Part shown: positions 1 to 9,048 of the stretch, one piece after another
How the letters are laid out: every line of letters begins with the position of its first letter
Numbering within the stretch: the first letter of the stretch is position 1
Assembly: GCF_010119615.1 (NCBI RefSeq)
Contig: NZ_QOVG01000005.1
Span: 239,967 to 303,966, forward strand
Reading direction: 5' to 3'
Length of the DNA: 64,000 nt
DNA from: Pseudoxanthomonas gei
Lineage (GTDB): Bacteria; Pseudomonadota; Gammaproteobacteria; Xanthomonadales; Xanthomonadaceae
Notes under the pieces: model-generated
The model's database searches: none
The model's input: the letters and a program-made list of their open reading frames with translations, nothing else
Told to the model about the DNA's origin: nothing
Position numbers and translations under genes: made by a program

Positions 1-1667
1 GCCTGCCCCTCGGCCTGGCAGACCCCGGAGCTGATGTTGAAGCGGAACGTGTGCCCGAACACGGTGATCGGTTGCATCCGGTCGCGCAGGCGTTGCAGCA
101 GCGCCTGGGCTTGCGCCGCGTCGGCCTCGAGCAGGATCGTGAACTCGTCGCCGCCGCTGCGCCCGGCGATACCGTCCGCGCCGACCGTTTCACTGATCCA
201 CGCGCCCAGGGCGCGCAGCGCCTCATCGCCGGCGGCGTGGCCGTGGCGGTCGTTGACCTGCTTGAACAGGTCGATGTCGGTGACGATCGCGGTGAACGGC
301 TGCCCGCTGGCACGGGTGCGTGCGAACGCCTCCGCGCCGAGCTTGCGCACCTGCTGGTAGTTGAGCAGGCGGGTCAGGCTGTCGTGCTCGGACAGCCAGC
401 GGTAGCGGCGGCGCTGGAGGAATGACCGGCGCAGCAGGATGGACAGCAGGATGGCGGTGACCAGGAACCCGGCCATGCCCATGGCCAGCATCAGTTGCCG
501 GCGCTTGTTCGCGGTGACCTGCACCGCGGCCAGCGCCTTCTCGGTTTCGAGCAGGGCGATCTGCTGTTCCTTCAGCCGGGTATCGAACTGGACCTGCAGG
601 AAGGCCAGCCGTCGCTCGCGGGCGACGACCTCGACCGCTTCCGATACCGCCATCGCCTGCCGGGTGTGGGCCAGCGCGGCGGCGATGTCATTGCGCTTCT
701 CGGCCAGCCTGGCGAGCAGGCGTTCGGTCTCGGCGATGGCCAGGTCCGATTCCTGTTCCCGGTAATAGCGGAGGGTGTCGACCAGCATCGCCTGGGCCTG
801 GTCGAGCTGCCGGTTGGTAGCGATGAGGCTTTCGGCGATGACCAGCCGGGCACTGTAGGCGCCGACTTCAAAGCCCACGGCCTGGAACTCGGCCAGTGCC
901 TCGCTCGCCCACTTCAATGCCTCTTCATGACGTCCTTGCGCGGCGGCCATCTTGCCGACGCCGTACTTGCCGTTGGCGATGAAGACCGGATCGCCGGCGC
1001 GGACACAGGCATCGATCTGGCGATGGCGCCATTTCTCCGCCTCGCTGAAATGGCCTGCGTGGTCCTCCGCCAGTCCCACGTCGCTCAGGGCCATGCACAG
1101 CGCGCGCGGGTCGTCCTGCTTTTCGACGATCTGCAGGGCCTGCAGCGCCAGTTCCCTGGCCCGCCCGGTCTCGCCGACCAGCGTATGCAGGTAGCTGGCG
1201 GCACCCAGCAGCCTGGCCGCTTCCGTGGGGGTCTCGTGCAGGTATTTCAGGCCTTCGTTGAGCCAGGCGAACGCCCGCGGCCAGTCCTCGAGGTTGGCCG
1301 CAACGCTGGTGGCCGTGGTGTAGATACGCACGCGCAACGGCACCGGCAGGTCCTGCTTCAACAGTTCGGCCAGACCCTTCAGCGCGGCAGGCTGGTCACC
1401 TGCAAGCGCGCGGTTGCGCAAGCGCACGTAATCGATGCGGTGCCGCTGCAGTGGCGTGAGCGCATCCAGCCGCGACGCCAGCGCACCGATCTTCCTGTCC
1501 GAGTCCCGCCAGTGCGCGGTGACCGCAAGCTGCTCGATATCCTTGACCTGCGCCTCCAGCGCCATCGCCTCCGACGGCGACACGCCGGCGGAGGGCGACT
1601 GGGCCAGGGCGGCCGGCGCGCAGGCGAATGCCAGCCACAGCAATGCGATCGCGGCGGGCCGGAACAT
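1..1667 (-). CDS. TPR-type membrane diguanylate cyclase, C-terminus outside the window
   Basis: The gene runs off the window start; about 555 codons are present without a stop. From ATG at 1667 it begins with a likely signal peptide (MFRPAAIALLWLAFACAPAA), followed by some 350 residues of TPR-like helical repeats, a membrane helix near residues 390-412 and a GGDEF domain with DIDLFKQVND and an intact GGDEF at residues 505-509. The expected activity is synthesis of cyclic di-GMP from two GTP on the cytoplasmic side, with the repeat region as periplasmic sensor. The RxxD inhibitory site usually found before GGDEF reads GADG here, so I-site feedback is probably absent. The opposite strand holds long open frames that are shadows of this high-GC gene. 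Confidence 0.93.
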   Translation of the reverse strand, partial: MFRPAAIALLWLAFACAPAALAQSPSAGVSPSEAMALEAQVKDIEQLAVTAHWRDSDRKIGALASRLDALTPLQRHRIDYVRLRNRALAGDQPAALKGLAELLKQDLPVPLRVRIYTTATSVAANLEDWPRAFAWLNEGLKYLHETPTEAARLLGAASYLHTLVGETGRARELALQALQIVEKQDDPRALCMALSDVGLAEDHAGHFSEAEKWRHRQIDACVRAGDPVFIANGKYGVGKMAAAQGRHEEALKWASEALAEFQAVGFEVGAYSARLVIAESLIATNRQLDQAQAMLVDTLRYYREQESDLAIAETERLLARLAEKRNDIAAALAHTRQAMAVSEAVEVVARERRLAFLQVQFDTRLKEQQIALLETEKALAAVQVTANKRRQLMLAMGMAGFLVTAILLSILLRRSFLQRRRYRWLSEHDSLTRLLNYQQVRKLGAEAFARTRASGQPFTAIVTDIDLFKQVNDRHGHAAGDEALRALGAWISETVGADGIAGRSGGDEFTILLEADAAQAQALLQRLRDRMQPITVFGHTFRFNISSGVCQAEGQ

Positions 1668-1696
1668 TGGCAGGCGCCTGCCGAGGGGCCCGACGG

Positions 1697-1921
1697 CTAC
1701 GCGTTGTAGGTCTTGATGGTGTGGTTGGTGGCGTACTGCCCCTCCTCCAACCCGGTAAGTTTCCCGACCGCCGCGTAGTCACTTGCCAGCATCGCCTTGC
1801 GCTCATCGTCGGAAACCCCGGCGCGATCCAGCACCGCCTCGGGATCCTTCAGGTATTCCGCCTCCAGCGCAGCGTCGCTTCCAAGCTTATTCATCAGGTC
1901 AAGCAGTTTCGACTTCGACAT
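1697..1921 (-). CDS. LigA-subunit-like small protein (74 aa), orphan
   Basis: ATG at 1921 follows a good ribosome site (AAGGGAGATGAC). The 74-residue product contains a segment (EYLKDPEAVLDRAGVSDDER) resembling the small LigA subunit of LigAB extradiol dioxygenases, then a short tail ending GQYATNHTIKTYNA. No catalytic LigB subunit is encoded nearby, so a dioxygenase role is doubtful. Small LigA-like proteins are sometimes discussed as leader or adaptor domains, and a peptide-precursor role is possible but unproven. It lies 30 bases upstream of the diguanylate cyclase on the same strand, so the two may be co-transcribed. Confidence 0.75.
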   Translation of the reverse strand: MSKSKLLDLMNKLGSDAALEAEYLKDPEAVLDRAGVSDDERKAMLASDYAAVGKLTGLEEGQYATNHTIKTYNA

Positions 1922-2251
1922 GTCATCTCCCTTGGGAATCAATCCGGCATCGGTCAGCGCACGCCCGCGACCCGCAGGCGATGCAGTCTCCACATGGCAA
2001 TCGCCCCGGCGTGTGTGCAAGTACTCCGCCGCCCTTCGAGGCAAGCGGACATTAGCATGGAACGGCAGGCTCCCCGGCGCGCCGGCAGGGGCCCCTCGGC
2101 CCGCAGGATCGGGGCCTGCAAAACCCGGTGGTGATGCCCTTGCTTGCCGCAGTTGCAACCGCCCAGCGCCGGATTCAACCGTGCGCGCGGAAAGGGCCGG
2201 GCCTCTACAGGCATACCTGTATAAAGAGTGCGGGCAACACCTTGGTGGCAC
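1922..2251. other. Intergenic region between divergent genes
   Basis: About 330 bases separate the LigA-like gene (minus strand) from the REC-GGDEF gene (plus strand). It must carry both promoters. No convincing small gene, repeat or palindromic operator was recognised; the open frames crossing it are extensions of neighbouring frames. Confidence 0.5.
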
Positions 2252-3253
2252 TTGGAAAAGAAGAGCATCATCCTGTGCGTGGACGACGATTCGACGGTGC
2301 TGAACGCGCTGCGGACCATGCTATCCAGCCATTTCGGACCCGAAGTCCAGGTCGAATTCGCAGAAAGCGGCGACGAGGCGCTGGAGATCGCAGCCGAGCT
2401 GCATGCCCAAGGGGGCGAGCTGGGCCTGGTGATCTCGGACTTCATGATGCCGGGCCTGCGCGGCGACGAGCTGCTGGTCAAACTGCATGAGGCTTCCGCC
2501 AACACCGTCAAGATCCTGCTCACGGGACAAAGCGACATGTCCGGCGTAAAGCGCGCCATCAACGAGGCCAACCTTTACCGCTTCCTGGAAAAACCATTCC
2601 TCAACGACGACATCGTGCTGACGGTACGGGCGGCCCTGCGCGCCTACTGGCAGGAACGTGACCTGATCCGCCACAACGAGGAGCTGCGGCGCATGAATGC
2701 CGAGCTCGAGGACATCGTGGCTGCCCGCACGGAAGAACTGGTGGAAAAAAACCGCCTGCTGGAAGTGCTTTCTGTGACCGACAAGCTGACCGGCCTGTAC
2801 AACCGACGCAAGCTCGACGAACTGCTCGAAGAGGAAATCGTCCGCGCCCAACGCTATCAGGCCGAGCTCTCGGTCATCATGCTGGACATCGATCGCTTCA
2901 AGCGGGTGAATGACACCTACGGCCATGGTGCGGGTGACGAGGTGTTGATCGAAGTCGCGGGATTACTGCGCCGGCATACCCGTGACGCCGATGTACTGGG
3001 CCGGCTGGGGGGTGAGGAGTTCCTGCTGGTGTGTCCGCACAGCAGCGCCGCCGCCGCCCTGGGCATCGCGGTGAAACTGCGCGATGCGATGGCCGCGCAT
3101 CCTTTCCCCATTGTCGGCCAGGTGACATCGAGTTTTGGAATTGCGTCCTGCCGACCCGACGACACCGCCGCGGCCCTGCTGGCCCGTGCCGATGCCGCGC
3201 TTTATCGGGCCAAGGGCGCGGGCCGCAATCGGGTGGAGCTCGAGAATGCCTGA
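2252..3253 (+). CDS. Response regulator with REC and GGDEF domains (diguanylate cyclase)
   Basis: A phospho-receiver domain (residues 1-125, acceptor Asp63 in VISDFMMPG) is joined by a coiled coil to a GGDEF domain with DIDRFKRVND and GGEEF, so phosphorylation should control cyclic di-GMP synthesis. The RDAD sequence ahead of GGEEF is an intact RxxD inhibitory site. TTG at 2252 was chosen because MEKKSIILCVDDD aligns with the start of the second regulator of this operon ([13 protein letters not shown]) and GGTGG lies just upstream; GTG at 2228 is an in-frame alternative. The stop overlaps the next start by 8 bases, indicating translational coupling to the kinase. Confidence 0.93.
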   Translation: MEKKSIILCVDDDSTVLNALRTMLSSHFGPEVQVEFAESGDEALEIAAELHAQGGELGLVISDFMMPGLRGDELLVKLHEASANTVKILLTGQSDMSGVKRAINEANLYRFLEKPFLNDDIVLTVRAALRAYWQERDLIRHNEELRRMNAELEDIVAARTEELVEKNRLLEVLSVTDKLTGLYNRRKLDELLEEEIVRAQRYQAELSVIMLDIDRFKRVNDTYGHGAGDEVLIEVAGLLRRHTRDADVLGRLGGEEFLLVCPHSSAAAALGIAVKLRDAMAAHPFPIVGQVTSSFGIASCRPDDTAAALLARADAALYRAKGAGRNRVELENA

Positions 3254-5381
3254 TTCAACCGGGCAACTGGCCAGCCGCATCATTGAACTGGAGACAGAGC
3301 TGGCCGAACGCCGCCGCGCCGAGGAACTGCAGCGTGCGCTCTACGAGATTGCGTCGCTGTCGGTGGCCGACAGTCCGGAGCATGAGCACTACGTGGAACT
3401 GCATGACATCGTGGGCCGGCTGATGTATGCGAAAAATTTCATCATCGCCACCTATGATGCGGACGACGGGATGATCCGCCAGCAATACCTGGTAGACGAA
3501 GACCCAGGCGAGGTCATGGAATCCTTCCCGTTTGGCGAAGGCATTTCCTCGCTGGTCATCCGTAGCCGCCTGCCGTGGCTGCTGGACCATGCCCTGTTCC
3601 AGTCACTGGTAGAGGCCGGCGAGATTCGTGCGCCGCGCGGCCTGGTTGATTTCAACAGCTGGATGGGCGCGCCGCTGATTGCACAGGACACGGTATACGG
3701 CGTGATAATCGTGCAGAGCTACAGCACGGACGTCACCTACACGCAGGCCGACCTCGACCTTTTGAACTACGTGGCCAGCCACGTGGCGGCGATCGTCGCG
3801 CGCTGGCAGTCGAACATCGCGTTGAAGCAGGCCAATGACGAACTCGCCGCATCGGCTGAAACATTGCGCCTGCTGGGCGACGTGGGCAAGGATCTGACCG
3901 CCAGCCTGGACACGCTGGCGATCTGCAAGACCATGGAGCGCCACATTGGCGCGCTGTTGCCTATGGATGCCTTCGGCGTGGCCTTGCTGTCACCGGCCGG
4001 GGACGCCCTGGATTACGCCTATTACATCGAGGATGGCGTAGTCGATGCCTCCAACTCCTACCCGTTGGACCATCCCACCTCGCTGGCGGTATTGACCTTC
4101 CGCGAGGACCGTGAGTTGACCCTGTTCAACGACCCGCAGTTGGCCAATGCCCCAAGCGCGTCGACAATCGAAGAGTCTGCGCCAATTCGTTCGGCCGTGT
4201 TCCGGCCCCTCATCGCAAACGGCCGGCGCATCGGCGTGGTGACCGTGCAAAGCCACCAGGCCGATGCCTACGGCGAGCGCCACATCGAAGTGTTCCGGTC
4301 GGCAACGGCGTACGCAGCCATCGCCCTGGCCAATGCCGATGCCTACGCCACTGCCGAGGCAGCGCGCAAGCAGGCAGCGCAGGCACTGCATGATCTGCAC
4401 CAGGCCGAGGCCCAGCTGGTGCACTCGGAAAAGATGGCGGCCCTGGGGCAGCTGATAGCCGGGGTCGCACACGAGATCAACACGCCGATCGGCGCGATCA
4501 AGTCCAGCGGGCGGAATATCACCGAAGCACTCGGCAGTGCCTTGCTGGATCTGCCCGCCCTGCTCGACGAACTGGATGCAGCCCATCGCGTCTATTTCAG
4601 CGAGCTGCTCACGCGTGCCAGTCGACCCAAGGCCGTGATGAGCACGCGCGAGGAGCGCGGCATCGTACGCGAGGTGACCGCCCAGCTCGAGGCGCTTGGC
4701 GTGGCCCAACCCCGCCACAACGCTGGCTTGCTGGTGCAACTGCAGTCGCACACCGACCTGGAGCAGGTGCTGCCGCTGCTGCGCCACCCGGCAGGCGACC
4801 GCATTCTGAACACCGCGTACGGCATTGCCACCATCACCACCAATGCCGACAACATCAACACCGCGGTCGATCGCGTGGCCAAGATCATCTTCGCGCTGAA
4901 GTCCTTCTCGCGCTTCGGTGGCGTGCAGGTCTGGACCGGGTCGGACCTGCGCGAAGGGATCGAGACGGTGCTTACGATCTACCAGAACCAGATCAAGCAC
5001 GGCATCGAGCTGGTCCGCCAATTCGAAGAGGTACCGCCGGTGCGCTGCCTGCCCGACGAGATCAGCCAGGTGTGGACCAACCTGATCCACAATGCATTGC
5101 AGGCCATGGATCAAAAGGGCGTCCTGACCCTGGGCTTGCGCCGCGACGGCGACAACGCGCTGGTGTCGATTACAGACACCGGCTGCGGCATGACGCCGGA
5201 GGTAAGGGAGCGGATTTTCGACGCCTTCTTCACCACCAAGCCGGCGGGCGAAGGCACTGGCCTGGGCCTGGACATCGTACGCAAGATCATCGAGAAACAT
5301 GGTGGCCAGATTTACGTGACCAGCGAGGTCGGCCGCGGCAGTACCTTCACGGTCAGTTTGCCAATTGCAGGAGTCGGATGA
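3246..5381 (+). CDS. GAF-GAF sensor histidine kinase
   Basis: This 711-residue protein has no signal peptide or membrane helix and is probably cytoplasmic. A short coiled coil is followed by two GAF-like domains (about 28-185 and 205-365), a coiled coil, the phospho-acceptor box GVAHEIN with His409, and a HATPase domain with N box (NLIHNAL), G1 (DTGCGM) and G2 (GEGTGLGL). About 150 residues lie between the His box and the ATPase, longer than usual, so the dimerisation region carries an insertion. It starts inside the end of the REC-GGDEF gene and its stop overlaps the start of a REC-only gene; these are its likely phosphotransfer partners. Confidence 0.93.
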   Translation: MPDSTGQLASRIIELETELAERRRAEELQRALYEIASLSVADSPEHEHYVELHDIVGRLMYAKNFIIATYDADDGMIRQQYLVDEDPGEVMESFPFGEGISSLVIRSRLPWLLDHALFQSLVEAGEIRAPRGLVDFNSWMGAPLIAQDTVYGVIIVQSYSTDVTYTQADLDLLNYVASHVAAIVARWQSNIALKQANDELAASAETLRLLGDVGKDLTASLDTLAICKTMERHIGALLPMDAFGVALLSPAGDALDYAYYIEDGVVDASNSYPLDHPTSLAVLTFREDRELTLFNDPQLANAPSASTIEESAPIRSAVFRPLIANGRRIGVVTVQSHQADAYGERHIEVFRSATAYAAIALANADAYATAEAARKQAAQALHDLHQAEAQLVHSEKMAALGQLIAGVAHEINTPIGAIKSSGRNITEALGSALLDLPALLDELDAAHRVYFSELLTRASRPKAVMSTREERGIVREVTAQLEALGVAQPRHNAGLLVQLQSHTDLEQVLPLLRHPAGDRILNTAYGIATITTNADNINTAVDRVAKIIFALKSFSRFGGVQVWTGSDLREGIETVLTIYQNQIKHGIELVRQFEEVPPVRCLPDEISQVWTNLIHNALQAMDQKGVLTLGLRRDGDNALVSITDTGCGMTPEVRERIFDAFFTTKPAGEGTGLGLDIVRKIIEKHGGQIYVTSEVGRGSTFTVSLPIAGVG

Positions 5382-5782
5382 TGGAAAAGGGCGTGTTGCT
5401 TTGCGTTGACGACGAGATCATCGTGCTGACCGCGTTGAAGGACCAGCTTCGCCGGGCATTCGGCAGCGAGTTCCATATCGACGTTGCCGAAAGCGCCGAG
5501 GAGGCACTGGAGTTGCTCGAAGAGCTGGCGCTCGATGGCCACACGCTGCTGGTGATCGTTTCGGATTGGCTCATGCCGGGCATGAAGGGCGACGAGTTCC
5601 TGATCCAGGCGCACGGGCGCTTTCCGTCGGTAGTGAAGATCATGCTGTCGGGCCAGGCAGAGTCAGCCGCTGTCGATCGCGCGCGCCGCGAGGCGGGCCT
5701 GCATGATTTCCTGTCCAAGCCCTGGAATGCCGAGGCGCTGGTGGAATCGATCAACCAAGGCCTGCAGGAACGAGCGGCCTAG
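5378..5782 (+). CDS. Single-domain response regulator
   Basis: A 134-residue receiver domain with acidic pocket (CVDDE), acceptor Asp63 in VSDWLMPG and conserved Lys in LSKPWN; there is no output domain. GGAG at about 5369 supports ATG 5378, which overlaps the kinase stop, or the adjacent ATG 5381. It is very similar to the receiver of the REC-GGDEF gene at the other end of the operon. That suggests a duplicated receiver in which this protein acts as phosphate sink, shuttle or competitor while the REC-GGDEF protein gives the cyclic di-GMP output. Confidence 0.9.
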   Translation: MMEKGVLLCVDDEIIVLTALKDQLRRAFGSEFHIDVAESAEEALELLEELALDGHTLLVIVSDWLMPGMKGDEFLIQAHGRFPSVVKIMLSGQAESAAVDRARREAGLHDFLSKPWNAEALVESINQGLQERAA

Positions 5783-6151
5783 TCCCAGATCGTCTGGCTG
5801 AACCAAGCGCACGCTTGGCGATTCTGCTTGATGCGGCGGGCAAGGAAATGAACCCCCGTTCCCGCAGCCGTTCCCTCCGGCGTACCACCGATGTGCCGGT
5901 ATGTGCTCCGAGAAGAGCGTACGGTATCCGAACCCGGCCTTGACCCGATCTCGCGGGAAGGCGCGCCGCAGGTTCTGGTCGTCCGTGTAACCGGACAGCG
6001 CGGTTACGCGCTCGGGCTGTCGTCCGCCGGGAAAGCATGCCTGCCGGATAAGCCGTAGCGCCTGGGGTTCGCAAGCTCTTCCAGCCGGGAATGTATAGTG
6101 CGGCCGGTATGGCAGGCACGGTGCCCGGCCACGAATTCACGGAGAGATGTC
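5783..6151. other. Intergenic region before the SPFH operon
   Basis: About 370 bases without a convincing gene. The last part should hold the promoter of the SPFH operon, whose ribosome site (GGAGAG) lies at 6141-6146. No clear terminator with a T tract follows the response regulator, and no repeat or operator was recognised. Confidence 0.45.
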
Positions 6152-7303
6152 ATGGGTCTTGTGCAAGCGGTGGTCGGTGCGGTCGGTGGCATGCTCGGCG
6201 ACCAGTGGAAGGACTTCTACACCGTGCCGGCGGGCCTGCCGTCGACGGCGGCGCTGTTCGCCGCGGTGCCGCAGGGCACCAACGCCGGACGCGGTTCCAA
6301 CACGCACGGCTCCTCCAACATCATCACCAACGGCTCCAAGATCGTGGTGCCCGAAGGCTACGGCCTGCTGCTGTTCCAGGACGGCAAGATCACCGGCTTC
6401 GCCGCCGAGCCGGGTGGCTACGAATGGCGTTCGGACGACATCAACTCGCAGTCGATCTTCGCCGGCGACGGCATCGTCAGCCCGCTGATCAAGCAGAGCT
6501 GGGAGCGCTTCAAGTTCGGCGGCCAGCCGGGTTCGCAGCAGGCGGCCTTCTTCGTCTCGCTGAAGGAGCTGCCGGACAACCGCTTCGGCACCCAGTCGGA
6601 AATCTACTGGGACGACGGCTTCCTCAACACCCAGGTCGGCGCGGTCACGCGCGGCTCGTACACGCTGAAGATCGTCGACCCGATCCTGTTCGTGAAGAAC
6701 TTCGTCCCGGCCAGCTACCTGCAGCCCGGCCAGGTCTTCGACTTCACCGACATGGACAATGCCGCCGCCGGCCAGCTGTTCAATGAAGTGGTCGGCTCGC
6801 TGGCGCCGGCCTTCAGCCTGTATTCGAACGATCCGGCCAAGGGCAACCGCATCACCAAGCTGCAGCAGGATTCGCTGGGTTTCGCCCAGAGCCTGTCGGC
6901 GGCGGTGGAGAACGGCTACCAGTGGAAATCCGATCGCGGCCTGGCCATCGTCAAGACCGCCATCGTCTCGATCGAATACGACGCCAATACGCGCGAGCTG
7001 CTCAAGACCGTGCAGCGTGCCGACGCATTGGCCGGTTCGCGTGGCAATGCCAACCTGCAGGCCAGTGTCGCCCAGGGCATCCAGTCGGCCGGCGAGAACG
7101 GCGGCGCGGCCGGGCTGGTCGGCGTGGGCATGGCCTCGGGCATGCTCGGCGGCATCGGCAACCTGCAGCAACCGGTGGCCCCGGCCGCGCCTGCGGCCGA
7201 TGACCCGGTGGCCAAATTGAAGAAGGCCAAGGAGATGCTGGACCTGGGTTTGATCACCCAGCAGGACTACGACGCGCTCAAGGCCAAGGCGCTGGGCCTG
7301 TAA
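6152..7303 (+). CDS. SPFH-domain protein with C-terminal SHOCT motif
   Basis: The 383-residue product resembles the YdjI / 'virion core protein' branch of the SPFH (band 7/prohibitin-like) family. An N-terminal region without a clear membrane anchor is followed by the SPFH beta core (KIVVPEGYGLLLFQDGKI and onward), a helical region with a glycine/alanine-rich linker near residues 315-345, and a short C-terminal SHOCT-like helix pair (LDLGLITQQDYDALKAKAL). GGAGAG five bases upstream fixes ATG 6152. Pairing with a zinc-ribbon gene directly downstream matches the ydjI-ydjJ arrangement in Bacillus. A scaffold or stress role at the membrane is a family-level inference. Confidence 0.9.
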   Translation: MGLVQAVVGAVGGMLGDQWKDFYTVPAGLPSTAALFAAVPQGTNAGRGSNTHGSSNIITNGSKIVVPEGYGLLLFQDGKITGFAAEPGGYEWRSDDINSQSIFAGDGIVSPLIKQSWERFKFGGQPGSQQAAFFVSLKELPDNRFGTQSEIYWDDGFLNTQVGAVTRGSYTLKIVDPILFVKNFVPASYLQPGQVFDFTDMDNAAAGQLFNEVVGSLAPAFSLYSNDPAKGNRITKLQQDSLGFAQSLSAAVENGYQWKSDRGLAIVKTAIVSIEYDANTRELLKTVQRADALAGSRGNANLQASVAQGIQSAGENGGAAGLVGVGMASGMLGGIGNLQQPVAPAAPAADDPVAKLKKAKEMLDLGLITQQDYDALKAKALGL

Positions 7304-7320
7304 GCCCCGGGCCCGCGACC

Positions 7321-8631
7321 ATGCCCACTCCGAACACCCCGCCGCCGTTGCCGCCTGTCAACGGCCCGGGATCGCCGCAGGATGTCCCACCCCTGCCGGG
7401 CAGCCTGCCGATCGATCCGGCCACGCTGCCCGATGCCATCCGCGAGGAACTCGAGGCGCCCGATCCGGTGGCCATCGACACCTCGGCCACCGAGCTCAAG
7501 GACGGCATCAACCGCTGCCCGAAGTGCGGTTCCACCGAGATCCGCCACAAGACCGGCAGCGACCTGCTGGTGTGCCTGTACTGCCGCAACGAGTGGGATG
7601 GGGCGCGGGTCGAGGAGGAATTCGGCTTCGGCGCGGGCATCGGCGAGCTCAAGGGCACGGTCCTGGCCTCGGGTGCGCGCGACATCGCCGCCGACGCCGC
7701 CCACCTGATGAGTTTCAAGTGCACCGGCTGCGGCGCCGAAGTGACGGTCAACACCGACAACGCCATGACCGCGCGCTGCCACTGGTGCCGGCACGTGCTG
7801 GGCGTCAACGAGCAGGTGGCCAACGGCGCGGTGCCCGACGCGGTGCTGCCCTTCCACATCAGGAAGGAAGACGCGGTGGCACGCATCCGCCAGTTCGTCG
7901 ACAAGCGTCGGCTGTTCGCGCTGAAGGAATTCAAGGAACAGTTCACGCCCGAAAACGTGGTCGGTGTGTACCTGCCCTACATGATCGTGGACGGCAACGT
8001 CAGCGTGGACGTCGCCGGCCACGGTGAAATCCAGACGGCCAGCTACACGCGCGGCAGCGGCAACCAGAAGAAGACCTACTACGACGCCGACGTGTACCAG
8101 GTGCAGCGCCACGTGGACTTCACCATCGACGACCTGCCGCTGGAATCCTCGAGCGAGCGCGGCAACCTGGACACGGCCGCCAACACCAACAACATCATCA
8201 ACACCATCCTGCCCTTCGACACCAAGAACGCAGTGAAGTGGAACGCGTCCTACCTGTCGGGCTTCAGCTCCGAGCGACGCAACAGCGACGTCGAGCAGCT
8301 GCGGCCGCGCCTGGAGGACCAGTTGCTGTCGGTTGGCCGCGCCCAGGTCGAAAGCTCGGTGCGCGGCTACGATCGCGGCGTGCGCTGGGAGCAGGAGCGC
8401 CTGGCCGTGCACGGCACGCGCTGGGTTTCCATGTACCTGCCGGTCTGGCTGTATTCCTTCCACCAGCCCGGCAGCAACGGCGGCATGCTGCATTACATCG
8501 CGGTCAACGGCCGCACCGGCGAAACCATGGGCAGCGTGCCGGTGCAGCAGTGGAAGCTGCTGGCCGCCGCGCTCACCGTCGGCACCTTCCTGGAAGCCAT
8601 CGCAATGTGGATATTGGTAGCCACCTCATGA
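7321..8631 (+). CDS. Double zinc-ribbon membrane-associated protein (YdjJ-like)
   Basis: This 436-residue protein starts 17 bases after the SPFH gene. It has a proline-rich N-terminus, a first TFIIB-type zinc ribbon (Cys66, Cys69, Cys85, Cys88), a second ribbon (FKCTGCGAEV ... CHWC), a long beta-rich central domain and one C-terminal membrane helix (WKLLAAALTVGTFLEAIAMW). Annotation pipelines usually call such proteins TFIIB-type zinc-ribbon proteins, but there is no reason to link it to transcription. Co-transcription with the SPFH gene and the C-terminal anchor suggest a membrane complex. The stop overlaps the next start (ATGA). Confidence 0.88.
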   Translation: MPTPNTPPPLPPVNGPGSPQDVPPLPGSLPIDPATLPDAIREELEAPDPVAIDTSATELKDGINRCPKCGSTEIRHKTGSDLLVCLYCRNEWDGARVEEEFGFGAGIGELKGTVLASGARDIAADAAHLMSFKCTGCGAEVTVNTDNAMTARCHWCRHVLGVNEQVANGAVPDAVLPFHIRKEDAVARIRQFVDKRRLFALKEFKEQFTPENVVGVYLPYMIVDGNVSVDVAGHGEIQTASYTRGSGNQKKTYYDADVYQVQRHVDFTIDDLPLESSSERGNLDTAANTNNIINTILPFDTKNAVKWNASYLSGFSSERRNSDVEQLRPRLEDQLLSVGRAQVESSVRGYDRGVRWEQERLAVHGTRWVSMYLPVWLYSFHQPGSNGGMLHYIAVNGRTGETMGSVPVQQWKLLAAALTVGTFLEAIAMWILVATS

Positions 8632-8888
8632 GCGACGACAACGGCCTCTGGCTGCTCGCCATCGGTCCCGCCGGCGCCACCGCGCTGTATTGGGCCCTGT
8701 ACCGCTATTACCGCAACACCGACAAATCGCACGCCTACGAACGCGAAACCGCCGTCGAAGCCCAGCCGGTGACGGGCTCGGACGAGAAGGTGGACGAAGT
8801 GAAGGGCACGCAGAAGACCCGCATTCCCGGCAACAACGTCGGCGAATACCGCACGCGCGTGGAGCGTCTCCGCGAAGACGACGGGTAG
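8628..8888 (+). CDS. Small single-pass membrane protein of the SPFH operon
   Basis: An 86-residue protein whose start overlaps the zinc-ribbon stop by four bases, so it is translated with it. One membrane helix near the N-terminus (GLWLLAIGPAGATALYWALY) is followed by a charged, Lys/Glu-rich cytoplasmic tail. No known domain was recognised. Its position makes it a likely third component of the SPFH/zinc-ribbon system. Confidence 0.8.
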   Translation: MSDDNGLWLLAIGPAGATALYWALYRYYRNTDKSHAYERETAVEAQPVTGSDEKVDEVKGTQKTRIPGNNVGEYRTRVERLREDDG

Positions 8889-8964
8889 CGGGTCCACCAG
8901 AGTCGGAAGCGCTCGCGTGGAGTGGGTGGGTCGAGTCATCCCGCGGGAGTACGGTTTCGTTCAC

Positions 8965-9020
8965 GGCGGGTCAAGACCCGCCCTCCGGTGATGCGATGGG
9001 AGGGCGGGTCTTGACCCGCC
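8965..9020. repeat. REPIN-like inverted repeat (GGCGGGTC/GACCCGCC type)
   Basis: Two perfectly complementary 22-base arms (8965-8986 and 8999-9020) enclose a 12-base loop. Each arm is itself nearly palindromic around GGCGGGTC and GACCCGCC, the architecture of a paired REP element. It sits between convergent genes, so it may also act as a bidirectional transcript end, though there is no T tract. Its core differs from the GGGGCTTCAGCCCC elements elsewhere in the window, so it is a second REP family. Confidence 0.8.
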
Positions 9021-9048
9021 ATGGCGATCACGTACTGCGGCAGCCCAC

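Noticed and set aside
495..1709. Long plus-strand frame opposite the first gene (404 aa)
   Set aside because: It is a high-GC shadow: the minus strand encodes a recognisable TPR-GGDEF protein in the corresponding frame, while this frame has no motif.
7267..8493. Long minus-strand frame (408 aa) opposite the zinc-ribbon gene
   Set aside because: No domain or signal; the plus strand has clear zinc ribbons and an operon arrangement.
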